DNA of 64,000 nucleotides from Variovorax sp. RA8. Its GTDB lineage: Bacteria > Pseudomonadota > Gammaproteobacteria > Burkholderiales > Burkholderiaceae_C. The stretch covers positions 682,001 through 746,000 of the forward strand of contig NZ_LR594662.1 of the NCBI RefSeq assembly GCF_901827175.1. Reading direction: 5' to 3'. How positions within the stretch are numbered: position 1 is the stretch's first letter; each line of letters opens with the position of its first letter. Of this stretch, positions 1-8,294 are shown piece after piece. Made by a program: the position numbers and the translations under genes. The notes below the pieces were generated by a model. It did not search any database. It had not been told where the DNA came from and was given only the letters and a program-made list of their open reading frames with translations.

Positions 1-1359
1 CCGCTGGAGGACCTGATCGCCAACACGCCGGCAGACGGCATGGTGACCGGCATCGGCAGCGTCAACGCGAAGCAGTTCGGCCCCGAGAAGTCGCGCTGCG
101 TGGTCATGGCCTACGACTACACGGTGCTTGCCGGCACGCAGGGCCTGCGCAACCACCAGAAAACCGATCGCATGCTGGGCATCGCGCACCAGCTGAAGCT
201 GCCGGTGGTGCTGTTCGCCGAAGGCGGCGGCGGGCGACCGGGCGACACCGACATGCCGATCGTCGCCGGTCTCAACAACCACACCTTCAGCCGGTTCGCG
301 GCGCTCTCCGGCCAGGTGCCGGTGGTGGGCATCGTGCACGGGCGCTGCTTTGCCGGCAATGCGGCGCTGCTGGGCTGCACCGACGTGATCATCGCCACCG
401 AGGCCAGCAACATCGGCATGAGCGGGCCGGCCATGATCGAGGGCGGCGGGCTCGGCACCTTCGCGCCCGAGCAGATCGGGCCCAGCGCCGTGCAGTCGCG
501 CAACGGCGTGATCGATATCCTCGTGGAGGACGAGGCGGCGGCGGTGGCGGCGGCGAAGCAGTACCTCTCGTACTTCCAGGGTTCGATGCGCGAATGGCAG
601 TGCGCCGACCCGCGCGCGCTGCGCCATGTGGTGCCCGAGAACCGGCTGCGCGTGTACGACGTGCGCGCCGCGATGCGCGGCGTGGCCGACACCGGCTCGC
701 TGCTGGAGCTGCGCGCCGGCTTCGGCGCCGGGATCGTCACCGCATTGGCGCGCATCGAAGGCAAGCCGGTGGGCCTGCTCGCGAACAATCCGCACCACCT
801 CGGCGGCGCGATCGACGTCGAGGCCGCCGACAAGGCCGCGCGCTTCATGCAGCTGTGCAACGCGCACGGCCTGCCGCTGGTCGCGCTGTGCGACACACCT
901 GGCTTCATGGTGGGCCCGGAGATCGAGGCACAGGCCCAGGTGCGCCATGTGTGTCGCATGTTCATGGTGGCCTCGCACCTGCGCGTGCCGTATTTCGCGG
1001 TGGTGCTGCGCAAGGGCTACGGGCTGGGCGCGCAGGCGATGACGGCTGGTGGCTTCGACGCGCCGGTCTTCACCGTGGCCTGGCCCACCGGCGAGTTCGG
1101 TGCGATGGGGCTGGAAGGCGCGGTGCGCCTGGGCTTTCGCAAGGAGCTCGAGGCCGCGGCCGAGGGCCCCGAGCGCGATGCCTTGTTCAAGAAGCTGGTG
1201 GCGCAGCAGTATGCGAACGGCGAGGCGATCCACATGGCGCAGACGCTGGAGATCGATGCGGTGATCGACCCGGCCGACACGCGCGCCTGGCTGGTGCGCG
1301 GACTGGCCTCGGCCTCGGTGGCGCCGCGGCCGGCCACGCCGTTCGTGGATACCTGGTAG
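1..1359 (+). CDS. Acyl-CoA carboxylase carboxyltransferase subunit (5' end outside window)
   Basis: This is the beta-type subunit of a biotin-dependent acyl-CoA carboxylase, which moves the carboxyl group from carboxybiotin to an acyl-CoA in the cytoplasm. The frame is open from base 1, so the true start lies upstream and 452 residues are visible. The two crotonase-like halves are apparent: the first half holds the glycine-rich stretch GGGGRPGD and the SNIGMSGPAMIEGGGLG block, and the second holds CDTPGFMVGPE, GYGLGAQAM and AWPTGEFGAMGLEGAV, all typical of carboxyltransferase domains that bind CoA and biotin in oxyanion holes. The substrate (propionyl-, methylcrotonyl-, geranyl- or another CoA) cannot be told from this part. 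A biotin carboxylase gene is expected upstream. Family assignment is secure; the specific substrate is unknown. Confidence 0.9.
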   Translation, partial: PLEDLIANTPADGMVTGIGSVNAKQFGPEKSRCVVMAYDYTVLAGTQGLRNHQKTDRMLGIAHQLKLPVVLFAEGGGGRPGDTDMPIVAGLNNHTFSRFAALSGQVPVVGIVHGRCFAGNAALLGCTDVIIATEASNIGMSGPAMIEGGGLGTFAPEQIGPSAVQSRNGVIDILVEDEAAAVAAAKQYLSYFQGSMREWQCADPRALRHVVPENRLRVYDVRAAMRGVADTGSLLELRAGFGAGIVTALARIEGKPVGLLANNPHHLGGAIDVEAADKAARFMQLCNAHGLPLVALCDTPGFMVGPEIEAQAQVRHVCRMFMVASHLRVPYFAVVLRKGYGLGAQAMTAGGFDAPVFTVAWPTGEFGAMGLEGAVRLGFRKELEAAAEGPERDALFKKLVAQQYANGEAIHMAQTLEIDAVIDPADTRAWLVRGLASASVAPRPATPFVDTW

Positions 1360-1399
1360 CCCTCACGGGCCTGCGTCCGACACGCCGGGGCGCGAGCTC

Positions 1400-2719
1400 A
1401 TGCGTAAACTGCCGCGCTTGCGCACGGACCTGTTGACACGACGACGATTCGCCCAGGCCGGGCTCGCGCGCTGCGCGGGCCTGGGGCTTTTGGCCATCAT
1501 TCCGCTTCCCCTGCGCGCGCAGTCGAAACCAGCGCAAGCGCCGCGCTGGGCCGCGAGCTGGGCTGCGGCGCCGTTCGACTACGTGCCGGCGCCGCTGTTC
1601 CCCGGCCTGCCGGCGCTGCCCGCCAGGCCGCAGCGCTTCGAAGGGCAGAGCCTGCGCCAACTGATGGTGTCGGCCCTCGCGGGCGGGCGCGTGCGTGTGC
1701 GCTTCTCGAACCTGTTCGGACGCCAACCCCTGCGCATCCTGGAGGCCAGCGTGGGGCTTGCCGCCGGCGCCGACGTGGTGGCGCCGGCCACGCTGCAGCG
1801 CCTGCGTTTCGGCGGGCGTAGCGGCGTCACGATCGCGCCAGGGCGCGAGGCCTGGAGCGACGGGACGCCGCTTGCCGTCGAGTCCGGCCAGACCGTCGCC
1901 GTGAGCTACCTGGTCGAAGCGGGCACGCCCTTCGCAACCATGCATCCGCTCGGCGCGACGGTGATGGTGCCCGGCGCCGCGGCGATGCGCGCGAGCTGGC
2001 GCGGTGCTGCTCCCTCGCCAATCAACCACATCGTCACCGGCCTGGACGTCGCCATGCAGGCCACACCGCGCGTGGTGGTGGCCTTCGGCGACTCGATCAC
2101 CCAGGGCACGGGCAACGGCGAGGCCGCGCCGGCGAGCTATCCGGATCGGCTGGCCCAGCGCCTGCGCGAGCAGCAGCCCGGTGGACAAGGAGGCTTCGCG
2201 GTGATCAATGCCGGCATCGGCGGCAACCGGCTCCTCTTGGACGGCACGGGTCCGCGCGGCGTCGATCGCTTCCGGCGCGATGCGCTGGGTCAGAGCGGCG
2301 TGACGCATGTGCTGATCCTCATCGGCATCAACGACCTCGGTGTCAGCCTGCCGGCCGCGATGCAGGGGCTGTCGCGGGCCTTCAGGCCGCCGAGCGCCGA
2401 GCAGCTGGCGGCCGGGCTGCGGCAGCTGATCGGGGAGGCGCGCGGCCGCGGTGTGAAGGTGCTGCTCGGCACGATCACGCCCTTCAAGGGTGCCGGCTAC
2501 TGGAGCGAGGAGAAGGAGCTGCGCCGGCAGGCCCTGAACCGCTGGATCCGTGGCCGCCAGGACGTCGATGCGGTGGTGGATTTCGACCAGGCACTGCGCG
2601 ACCCCGCCGATCCGGCCACCATGAACCCGCTGTACGACAGCGGCGACCACCTGCACCCCGGTCCCGCCGGCTATGCGGCGATGGGCGATGCGATCGACCT
2701 GCGCGAGCTGAGCGAATAG
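1400..2719 (+). CDS. Exported SGNH/GDSL-family esterase/hydrolase
   Basis: The 439-residue protein carries the four SGNH blocks in its C-terminal half: GDSIT near residue 230 (Ser232 is the predicted nucleophile), GIGGN at about 272, GIND at about 309, and DHLHPG near the C-terminus giving the Asp-His pair (D416, H419). The N-terminus has TRRRF followed by a hydrophobic stretch and an RAQS end, which looks like a Tat-type signal peptide, so the enzyme probably acts in the periplasm or outside the cell. Residues 45-220 form a long N-terminal region seen in several bacterial SGNH esterases. It starts 40 bases after the carboxyltransferase gene. Its ester substrate is unknown. Confidence 0.85.
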   Translation: MRKLPRLRTDLLTRRRFAQAGLARCAGLGLLAIIPLPLRAQSKPAQAPRWAASWAAAPFDYVPAPLFPGLPALPARPQRFEGQSLRQLMVSALAGGRVRVRFSNLFGRQPLRILEASVGLAAGADVVAPATLQRLRFGGRSGVTIAPGREAWSDGTPLAVESGQTVAVSYLVEAGTPFATMHPLGATVMVPGAAAMRASWRGAAPSPINHIVTGLDVAMQATPRVVVAFGDSITQGTGNGEAAPASYPDRLAQRLREQQPGGQGGFAVINAGIGGNRLLLDGTGPRGVDRFRRDALGQSGVTHVLILIGINDLGVSLPAAMQGLSRAFRPPSAEQLAAGLRQLIGEARGRGVKVLLGTITPFKGAGYWSEEKELRRQALNRWIRGRQDVDAVVDFDQALRDPADPATMNPLYDSGDHLHPGPAGYAAMGDAIDLRELSE

Positions 2720-2839
2720 CGCGCTTTGGGGTTGCAACAAAAAGCGACACACGTTTACAAGAAGCTGCGCAGCGGGCTTACACGCGCTTCACACCGTCCC
2801 GCGAGGATGAAGGCTCCAACAACTCATGAGGGCCTCCCC

Positions 2840-3295
2840 ATGAAAAAACTCGCGATTTCTCTTGCCGTGGGCGCCGCCTCGCTCCTGTCGCTGGGCACCG
2901 CCGTGATGGTCCCGACGACCGCACAGGCCCAGCCCGCGATCGTCATCCAGACCCCGCCGCCCCCGCCGCGCTCCGAGCGCGTGCCGCCGCCGCGCCGTGG
3001 CTACGTGTGGGCACCGGGCCACTACGAGTGGCAACGTGGGCGCCACGTCTGGGTGCGCGGCGCCTGGGTCCGCGCCCGGCCGGGCTATGCCTACCGTGCG
3101 CCGGAATGGCGTGAGCGGGATGGGCGCTGGGAATACAACCGCGGCCGCTGGGACCGTGATCGCGACGGCGTGCCGAACCGCTACGACCGTGACCGCGACA
3201 ACGACGGCGTGCCCAACCGGTACGACCGCGACCGCGACAACGATGGCGTGCCGAACCGCCGCGACAACCGTCCCAACAACCCGAACCGCAGCTGA
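2840..3295 (+). CDS. Exported YXWXPGHW/WXXGXW-repeat protein with Asp-rich tail
   Basis: The start at 2840 was chosen because it begins a clean signal peptide (MKKLAISLAVGAASLLSLG, ending ...AQAQP); an in-frame start further upstream at 2726 would put about 38 unlikely residues in front. The mature 151-residue chain has a proline-rich linker, then YVWAPGHYEW and HVWVRGAWV, the short aromatic repeats of the YXWXPGHW family found in many exported betaproteobacterial proteins of unknown role. The C-terminal third is built from repeats of the form DRDNDGVPNR, resembling the Asp-rich calcium-binding loops of thrombospondin type-3 repeats. Function is unknown; a periplasmic or surface, possibly Ca2+-binding role is inference. 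Confidence 0.8.
   Translation: MKKLAISLAVGAASLLSLGTAVMVPTTAQAQPAIVIQTPPPPPRSERVPPPRRGYVWAPGHYEWQRGRHVWVRGAWVRARPGYAYRAPEWRERDGRWEYNRGRWDRDRDGVPNRYDRDRDNDGVPNRYDRDRDNDGVPNRRDNRPNNPNRS
3152..3263 (+). repeat. Tandem coding repeat (13-residue DRDRDNDGVPNRY units)
   Basis: Three near-identical copies of a roughly 39-base unit encode DRDRDGVPNRY, DRDRDNDGVPNRY and DRDRDNDGVPNRR. The second and third copies differ at few bases, which suggests recent unit duplication and possible length variation between strains. Confidence 0.75.
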
Positions 3296-3310
3296 TATGA
3301 GCCAGAAGGA

Positions 3311-3337
3311 AACGCCCGCGCAGCGGGCGTTTTTTCT
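3311..3337 (+). terminator. Rho-independent terminator of the WXXGXW gene
   Basis: A hairpin AACGCCCGC / GCGGGCGTT with a very short loop is followed directly by TTTTTTCTTCT, 15 bases after the stop codon at 3295. The T-tract lies on the plus strand, so it mainly serves this gene. The convergent lrgB gene ends 14 bases beyond and may use the hairpin weakly. Confidence 0.85.
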
Positions 3338-3350
3338 TCTGTCGAGGCAT

Positions 3351-4079
3351 TCAGCGAAGCATGCTGAACACCAGCGGCATCAGCAGCGCCGCCAGCACCA
3401 CTTGCATCCCCAGCGCGAGTCCCGCGTAGGCCCCTGCATTCGCATCCACGTGCAGGGCGCGCGCGGCGCCGATGCCGTGGGCGGTGGTGCCGAGCGCAAA
3501 GCCGCGCGCTGCGAAGCCGTGGGGGCTGGTGCCGATGCGCAGGGCATCGAAGAGGTATTTGCCCGAGAGCGCGCCAATCATGCCGGTCAGCACCGCGAAC
3601 ACCGCGGACAACGCCGGGATCCCGCCGATCTTCTCGGAGATGCCCATCGCCACCGGCGCGGTGACCGACTTGGGCGCCAGCGAAAGCACCACGTCGTGCG
3701 GCAGTCCCACGGCCCAGGCCAGCGCCACGGCCGAGGCGCTCGCCGCTACGCCGCCCAGCAGCGCCGCCAGCAGCAGCCGGCCGAAGCGCGTCCTGAGCTC
3801 GGCGCGCCGTTGCCACAGCGGCCAGGCCAGCGCGACGACCGCGGGGCCGAGCAGGAAATGGATGAACTGGGCGCCCGCGAAATAGCTGGGGTAGTCCACG
3901 CCGGTCGCCAGCAGGCCGCCGGCCAGCGCGATCACCGACCACAGCACGGGATTTGCCCAGGGTGCGCTGCCCAGCCGCGCGTAGGCCGCATTCGCGAGAA
4001 GGTAGGTCACCAGCGTGGCCGTGAGGCCGAAGAGCGGCGTGGCCGAGAGATAGATCCACAGTTCGACGAAGCGGGGCAT
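3351..4079 (-). CDS. lrgB: LrgB/CidB-family membrane protein
   Basis: The 242-residue, very hydrophobic protein has the layout and length of LrgB, with about seven membrane segments and the conserved block KSVTAPVAMGISEKIGG near the middle. LrgAB/CidAB were described as antiholin/holin-like proteins, but relatives transport small organic acids: the Bacillus homologue imports pyruvate and the plant plastid LrgA-LrgB fusion PLGG1 exchanges glycolate and glycerate. It begins 3 bases after lrgA and is the last gene of the purU-glcD-lrgA-lrgB operon. The neighbouring FAD-linked oxidase makes a transport role for glycolate, lactate or pyruvate more likely than cell lysis; that is inference. Confidence 0.88.
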   Translation of the reverse strand: MPRFVELWIYLSATPLFGLTATLVTYLLANAAYARLGSAPWANPVLWSVIALAGGLLATGVDYPSYFAGAQFIHFLLGPAVVALAWPLWQRRAELRTRFGRLLLAALLGGVAASASAVALAWAVGLPHDVVLSLAPKSVTAPVAMGISEKIGGIPALSAVFAVLTGMIGALSGKYLFDALRIGTSPHGFAARGFALGTTAHGIGAARALHVDANAGAYAGLALGMQVVLAALLMPLVFSMLR

Positions 4080-4082
4080 GGG

Positions 4083-4442
4083 TCAGCGCTCCTCCTCGCG
4101 GCTGCGCTTGCGATCGGGCCAATAGAGCACCGTGGCCGTCACGGCCAGCCCGATCCAGGTCGATAGTGCGATCACGAACAGCATGCGGCCGCCATATTGC
4201 GCAAGCAGCGCGAGGTGCGTCATCACGCCCACGCCGACCGGGATGAAGAGCAGCGACAGGTGCGAGAGCAGGAAGTTCGCGCATTCGGCCACCGGCTCGC
4301 GCACGGGTTCGAAGTTGAGCGCGGCGAGCAGCAGCACCAGGCCCAGCACCGGTCCGGGCAGGGGAAGAGAAAGCCCTCGCGACAGCAGCTCGCCGATCGA
4401 TTGCAGGACCAGAAGCCAGGCCAGGCCGCGCAGTCCTTTCAT
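4083..4442 (-). CDS. lrgA: LrgA/CidA-family membrane protein
   Basis: This 119-residue protein matches LrgA in size and in having four hydrophobic segments (about residues 5-20, 28-43, 60-80 and 85-108) and the LPLPGPVLGLVLL motif. The start at 4442 was chosen because it lies one base after the glcD stop and gives the family's normal N-terminus; a longer open frame reading back into glcD is a shadow. LrgA partners LrgB in the membrane. The C-terminus is strongly charged (DRKRSREEER), as expected for a cytoplasmic tail. Confidence 0.87.
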   Translation of the reverse strand: MKGLRGLAWLLVLQSIGELLSRGLSLPLPGPVLGLVLLLAALNFEPVREPVAECANFLLSHLSLLFIPVGVGVMTHLALLAQYGGRMLFVIALSTWIGLAVTATVLYWPDRKRSREEER

Positions 4443-4443
4443 C

Positions 4444-5949
4444 TCAGAAGCGCGGCAGGTCGCCGTGCGGCATCGGCTGCCCTGCGCGGAACACCTGCTT
4501 GCCGTACTCGGCGCAGCGCTGCAGCGTCGGGATGGTCTTGCCCGGGTTGAGCAGGCCCGCCGGGTCGAAGGCACGCTTGACGCCGAACATCTGCTCGTTC
4601 TCCTCGGCCGTGAACTGCACGCACATGCTGTTGAGCTTCTCCACGCCCACGCCGTGCTCGCCCGAGACCGTCCCGCCCATGGCGACGCTGGTCTCCAGGA
4701 TGTCGGCGCCGAAGAGCTCGCAGCGGTGCAGCTCGTCGGGGTCGTTGGCATCGAAGAGCACCAGCGGATGCAGGTTGCCGTCGCCCGCGTGGAACACGTT
4801 GCAGCAGCGCAGGTTGTATTTGATTTCCATCTGCTGGATCGCCAGCAGGATGTCGGCCAGGCGCTTGCGCGGGATGGTGGAGTCGAGGCACATGTAGTCG
4901 GGGCTGATGCGGCCCGAGGCCGGGAAGGCGTTCTTGCGCCCGCTCCAGAATTTCAGGCGCTCTTCCTCGCTGGTGCTCACCGAGATCGCGGTCGCGCCCG
5001 AGGCCCGCAGCACGTCGCTCATGCGGCCGATCTCTTCCTCGACCTCCTCCGGCGTGCCGTCCGATTCGCACAGGAGGATGGCCGCCGCCTCGAGGTCGTA
5101 GCCGGCGCGCACGAAGTCCTCGACCGCGGCCGTCATCGGCTTGTCCATCATCTCGAGGCCGGCCGGGATGATGCCGGCCGCGATCACCGCCGCCACCGCA
5201 TCGCCGGCTTTGCGCACATCGTCGAAGCTGGCCATGATGCAGCGCGCCAACTGCGGCTTGGGCACCAGCTTGACCGTGACTTCGGTGGTGACGGCCAGCA
5301 TGCCTTCGCTACCCACCACCAAGGCCAGCAGGTCGAGCCCTGCGCAGTCCAGCGCCTCGCTGCCGAACTCCACTGCTTCGCCCTCGGCGGTGAAGCCGCG
5401 CACGCGCAGCACGTTGTGCAGGGTCAGGCCGTACTTGAGGCAGTGCACGCCGCCCGAGTTCTCGGCCACGTTGCCGCCGATGGTGCAGGCGATCTGGCTC
5501 GAGGGGTCGGGGGCGTAGTAGAGGTTGAAGGGCGCGGCCGCCTCGCTGATCGCGAGGTTGCGCACGCCGCACTGGACCACCGCGGTGCGGCTGACCGGAT
5601 CGACCTTCAGGATGTTGTTGAACTTGGCGAGCGAGAGCGTGACGCCCATCGCATGCGGCATCGCGCCGCCGGAGAGCCCGGTGCCTGCGCCGCGCGCCAC
5701 CACCGGCACGCCGAGCGCGTGACAGCTCTGGAGCACGGCCTGCACCTGCGCCTCGGTCTCGGGCAGGGCAACCGCCAGCGGGCGCTGGCGATAGGCGGTG
5801 AGGCCGTCGCATTCGTAGGGCGTGGTGTCCTCGGGTTGCCAGATCAGCGCATGGGCGGGCAGGCGGGCCTGGAGCGCGCGGACCACCTCGGCCTGGCGTT
5901 CGGAAGCCTGCAGCAGCTCGCGCTGGGTGGTGGTCGTGGGCGCGTTCAT
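4444..5949 (-). CDS. glcD: FAD-linked 2-hydroxyacid oxidase (glycolate oxidase GlcD-like / D-lactate dehydrogenase)
   Basis: This 501-residue flavoprotein oxidises a 2-hydroxyacid such as glycolate or D-lactate to the 2-oxoacid. The FAD-binding (PCMH) half contains PVVARGAGTGLSGG at about 83-95 and the ASFDDVRKA region. The C-terminal FAD-oxidase half contains VFHAGDGNLHP and GGTVSGEHGVG. No iron-sulfur partner genes (glcE, glcF) are adjacent, so it may work as a single-subunit quinone- or cytochrome-linked dehydrogenase. It is preceded by purU (34-base gap) and followed by lrgA (1-base gap) on the same strand, so all are likely co-transcribed. Glycolate and D-lactate cannot be separated from sequence alone. 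Confidence 0.87.
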   Translation of the reverse strand: MNAPTTTTQRELLQASERQAEVVRALQARLPAHALIWQPEDTTPYECDGLTAYRQRPLAVALPETEAQVQAVLQSCHALGVPVVARGAGTGLSGGAMPHAMGVTLSLAKFNNILKVDPVSRTAVVQCGVRNLAISEAAAPFNLYYAPDPSSQIACTIGGNVAENSGGVHCLKYGLTLHNVLRVRGFTAEGEAVEFGSEALDCAGLDLLALVVGSEGMLAVTTEVTVKLVPKPQLARCIMASFDDVRKAGDAVAAVIAAGIIPAGLEMMDKPMTAAVEDFVRAGYDLEAAAILLCESDGTPEEVEEEIGRMSDVLRASGATAISVSTSEEERLKFWSGRKNAFPASGRISPDYMCLDSTIPRKRLADILLAIQQMEIKYNLRCCNVFHAGDGNLHPLVLFDANDPDELHRCELFGADILETSVAMGGTVSGEHGVGVEKLNSMCVQFTAEENEQMFGVKRAFDPAGLLNPGKTIPTLQRCAEYGKQVFRAGQPMPHGDLPRF

Positions 5950-5983
5950 GGACCCGACTCTACGGCAAGGGCCGCGGGGCGTG

Positions 5984-6832
5984 CTATTTGAAGACCACCG
6001 TGCGGTGCCCGTTGAGCAGCACCCGGTGTTCGCTGTGCCACTTCACGGCGCGGGCCAGCACCTGGGTCTCGGTGTCGCGGCCGCGGGCGGTGAGGTCCTC
6101 GACCGTGTCGGTGTGGTCGGACCGCTCCACGTCCTGCTCGATGATCGGGCCCTCGTCGAGGTCGGCCGTCACGTAGTGGGCGGTGGCGCCGATCAGCTTC
6201 ACGCCGCGGTCGTGCGCCTGGTAGTAGGGCTTGGCGCCCTTGAAACTGGGGAGGAAGGAGTGGTGGATGTTGATCGCGCGGCCGGCGAGCTGGGTGCACA
6301 GGTCGTTGCTGAGGATCTGCATGTAGCGCGCCAGCACCACCAGCTCGGCGCCCTCGGCCTCGATGATCTCCAGCTGCTTCGCCTCGGCCTGGGCCTTGGT
6401 GGCCGCCGTGACCGGGATGTGGTGGAAAGGCACGTTGTAGCTGGCGGCCAGCTGGTAGAAGTCGCGGTGGTTCGAGACGATGGCGCGCACGTCGATCGAG
6501 AGCAGACCGCTCTTCCAGCGGAACAGCAGGTCGTTGAGGCAGTGGCCTTCCTTGCTGACCAGGATCACCGTCTTCATCGGCTCGGCCGCCACGTGCAGCT
6601 TCCAGCGCATGCCGAAGCTCGCAGCCAGGCCCCCGATCTGCTCGCGCAGCGCCGCTTCGCCGTGGTCGGCGCAGGCAAAGCGCACGCGCATGAAGAACAG
6701 GCCCGTGCCGTGGTCGTTGTACTGCGCCGCTTCTTCGATGTTGCCGCCGCGCTCGAGCAGGAAGCCGGATACGGCATGGACGATGCCGGTGCGGTCGGGG
6801 CAGGAAAGGGTGAGGATGTACGCGGGGGTCAT
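5984..6832 (-). CDS. purU: Formyltetrahydrofolate deformylase
   Basis: PurU hydrolyses 10-formyl-tetrahydrofolate to formate and tetrahydrofolate, balancing the C1 pool and supplying formate for PurT. The 282-residue protein has an N-terminal ACT domain (about 1-80, starting LTLSCPDRTGIVHAVSGFL) and a C-terminal formyltransferase fold with INIHHSFLPSF, giving the catalytic Asn188 and His190, and ADLDEGPII with Asp226. The start at 6832 gives the usual N-terminus; a much longer frame upstream is antisense to the aminotransferase. It is the first gene of the purU-glcD-lrgAB operon and lies 90 bases from the divergent aminotransferase gene. Confidence 0.95.
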   Translation of the reverse strand: MTPAYILTLSCPDRTGIVHAVSGFLLERGGNIEEAAQYNDHGTGLFFMRVRFACADHGEAALREQIGGLAASFGMRWKLHVAAEPMKTVILVSKEGHCLNDLLFRWKSGLLSIDVRAIVSNHRDFYQLAASYNVPFHHIPVTAATKAQAEAKQLEIIEAEGAELVVLARYMQILSNDLCTQLAGRAINIHHSFLPSFKGAKPYYQAHDRGVKLIGATAHYVTADLDEGPIIEQDVERSDHTDTVEDLTARGRDTETQVLARAVKWHSEHRVLLNGHRTVVFK

Positions 6833-6922
6833 AAGGGGCAGGATTGTCGCAGGGCTGCCGAAGAACGCGGCCGGTGCCAAAATGCCCTTCCCCCCAGCGT
6901 CCACCCTGCAGGAGCGAACAAG

Positions 6923-8257
6923 ATGGCCTACAACGACTTCAGCATGGACAACCAGTGGTTGCCCTTCACCCCCAACCGCCATTTCCGCAAGGATCCGCGC
7001 GTCTTCGTGGCCGCCGACGGCATGGAGTTCACCACCCACGACGGGCGCAAGGTGATCGACGGGATCTCCTCGCTCTGGTGCGTGGGCGCGGGCCACAACC
7101 GCAAGCCCATCAACGAGGCGATCAAGAAGCAGCTGGACACGCTCGACTACGCAACGGCCTTCCAGGTCAGCAACGACAAGGCCTTCAAGGCGGCCGAGAT
7201 GATCGCCGCGATGGCGCCGGGCGACCTCAACAAGGTGTTGTTCTGCAACTCCGGCAGCGAGGCGGCGGACACCTCGCTGAAGGTGGCGCTGGCCTACCAC
7301 CGCGCGCGCGGAGAAGGGCACCGCAACGTCTTCATCGGGCGCGAGAAGGGCTACCACGGCGTGGGCTTCGGCGGCATGTCGGTGGGCGGCATCCCGGGCA
7401 ACCGCAAGGTGTTCGGCTCGGCCTTCCTGCCGCGGGTGGACCACATGCGCTTCATCCACGATCCGGTGAACCATGCCTACATCCACAACCAGGAGCCGGT
7501 GTGGGCCGAGGACGCGCTGGCCGACCTGGAGCAGCGCATCCTGCCGCTGCACGATCCGAGCAATGTGGCCGCGATCATCGTGGAGCCGATAGCAGGCTCT
7601 GCGGGCTGGTACCTGCCGCCCAAGGGCTACCTGCAGAAGCTGCGCGAGATCTGCGACAAGCACGGCATCCTGCTGATCTTCGACGAGGTCATCACCGGCT
7701 TCGGCCGCATGGGCACCAACTTCGCGTCGGACTTCTACGGCGTTGTGCCCGACATGCTGAACTTCGCCAAGTGCGTGACCAACGGCGTGATCCCGCTGGG
7801 CGGCGTGATCTGCCGCGACAAGCTCTACGACGCGATGATGAACACCTCGGCGCCCGAGTACGTCGTGGAGTTCTTCCACGGCTACACCTACTCGGGCCAT
7901 CCGGTGGCCTGCGCCGCGGCGATCGCGACGCTCGAGCTGCTGCAGCAGGAAAAGCTCTTCGCCCGCGCCGGCGAGATGGCCAAGGTGCTGGGCGATGCCT
8001 TCCATGGCACGTTCAAGGGCCTGCCCAACGTGATCGGCATCCGCAGCCTCGGCTTGGCCGCGGCGGTGGAGTTCGCGCCGATCGCCGGCGCGCCGGGCAA
8101 GCGCGCCTACGACATCTTCCTGGACTGCTTCCACAAGGGCTCGCTGGTGCGCCCGGCCGGCGACGTGATCGTGATCGCGCCGCCCTTCGTGGTGGAGAAG
8201 TCGCACATCGACACGCTGGTCAACACGCTGGCGGACTCGATCCGGAAGAACGCCTGA
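6923..8257 (+). CDS. Class III omega-aminotransferase (beta-alanine/omega-amino acid:pyruvate type)
   Basis: This 444-residue PLP enzyme transfers an amino group from an omega-amino acid (beta-alanine, for example) or amine to pyruvate or glyoxylate. Visible motifs are NSGSEAADTSLK (about 109-120), the carboxylate-site segment EPIAGSAGWYLPP, the cofactor-binding FDEVITGFGRMG (253-264), and the Schiff-base lysine K283 in FAKCVTNGVIPLGGV. Length and motifs match the omega-amino acid:pyruvate aminotransferase group closely. The start at 6923 follows an AGGAGCGAACAAG region providing a Shine-Dalgarno. It is divergent from purU. The precise amine substrate is not determined. Confidence 0.92.
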   Translation: MAYNDFSMDNQWLPFTPNRHFRKDPRVFVAADGMEFTTHDGRKVIDGISSLWCVGAGHNRKPINEAIKKQLDTLDYATAFQVSNDKAFKAAEMIAAMAPGDLNKVLFCNSGSEAADTSLKVALAYHRARGEGHRNVFIGREKGYHGVGFGGMSVGGIPGNRKVFGSAFLPRVDHMRFIHDPVNHAYIHNQEPVWAEDALADLEQRILPLHDPSNVAAIIVEPIAGSAGWYLPPKGYLQKLREICDKHGILLIFDEVITGFGRMGTNFASDFYGVVPDMLNFAKCVTNGVIPLGGVICRDKLYDAMMNTSAPEYVVEFFHGYTYSGHPVACAAAIATLELLQQEKLFARAGEMAKVLGDAFHGTFKGLPNVIGIRSLGLAAAVEFAPIAGAPGKRAYDIFLDCFHKGSLVRPAGDVIVIAPPFVVEKSHIDTLVNTLADSIRKNA

Positions 8258-8294
8258 ACCTGAATCGGCCCGTCTTTCGCGTCTTCCGCGCCTT

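Noticed and set aside
4132..5991. 619-codon plus-strand open frame
   Set aside because: It is antisense to glcD and lrgA; high GC content makes long shadow frames. Its protein is His/Arg/Ala-rich without domains.
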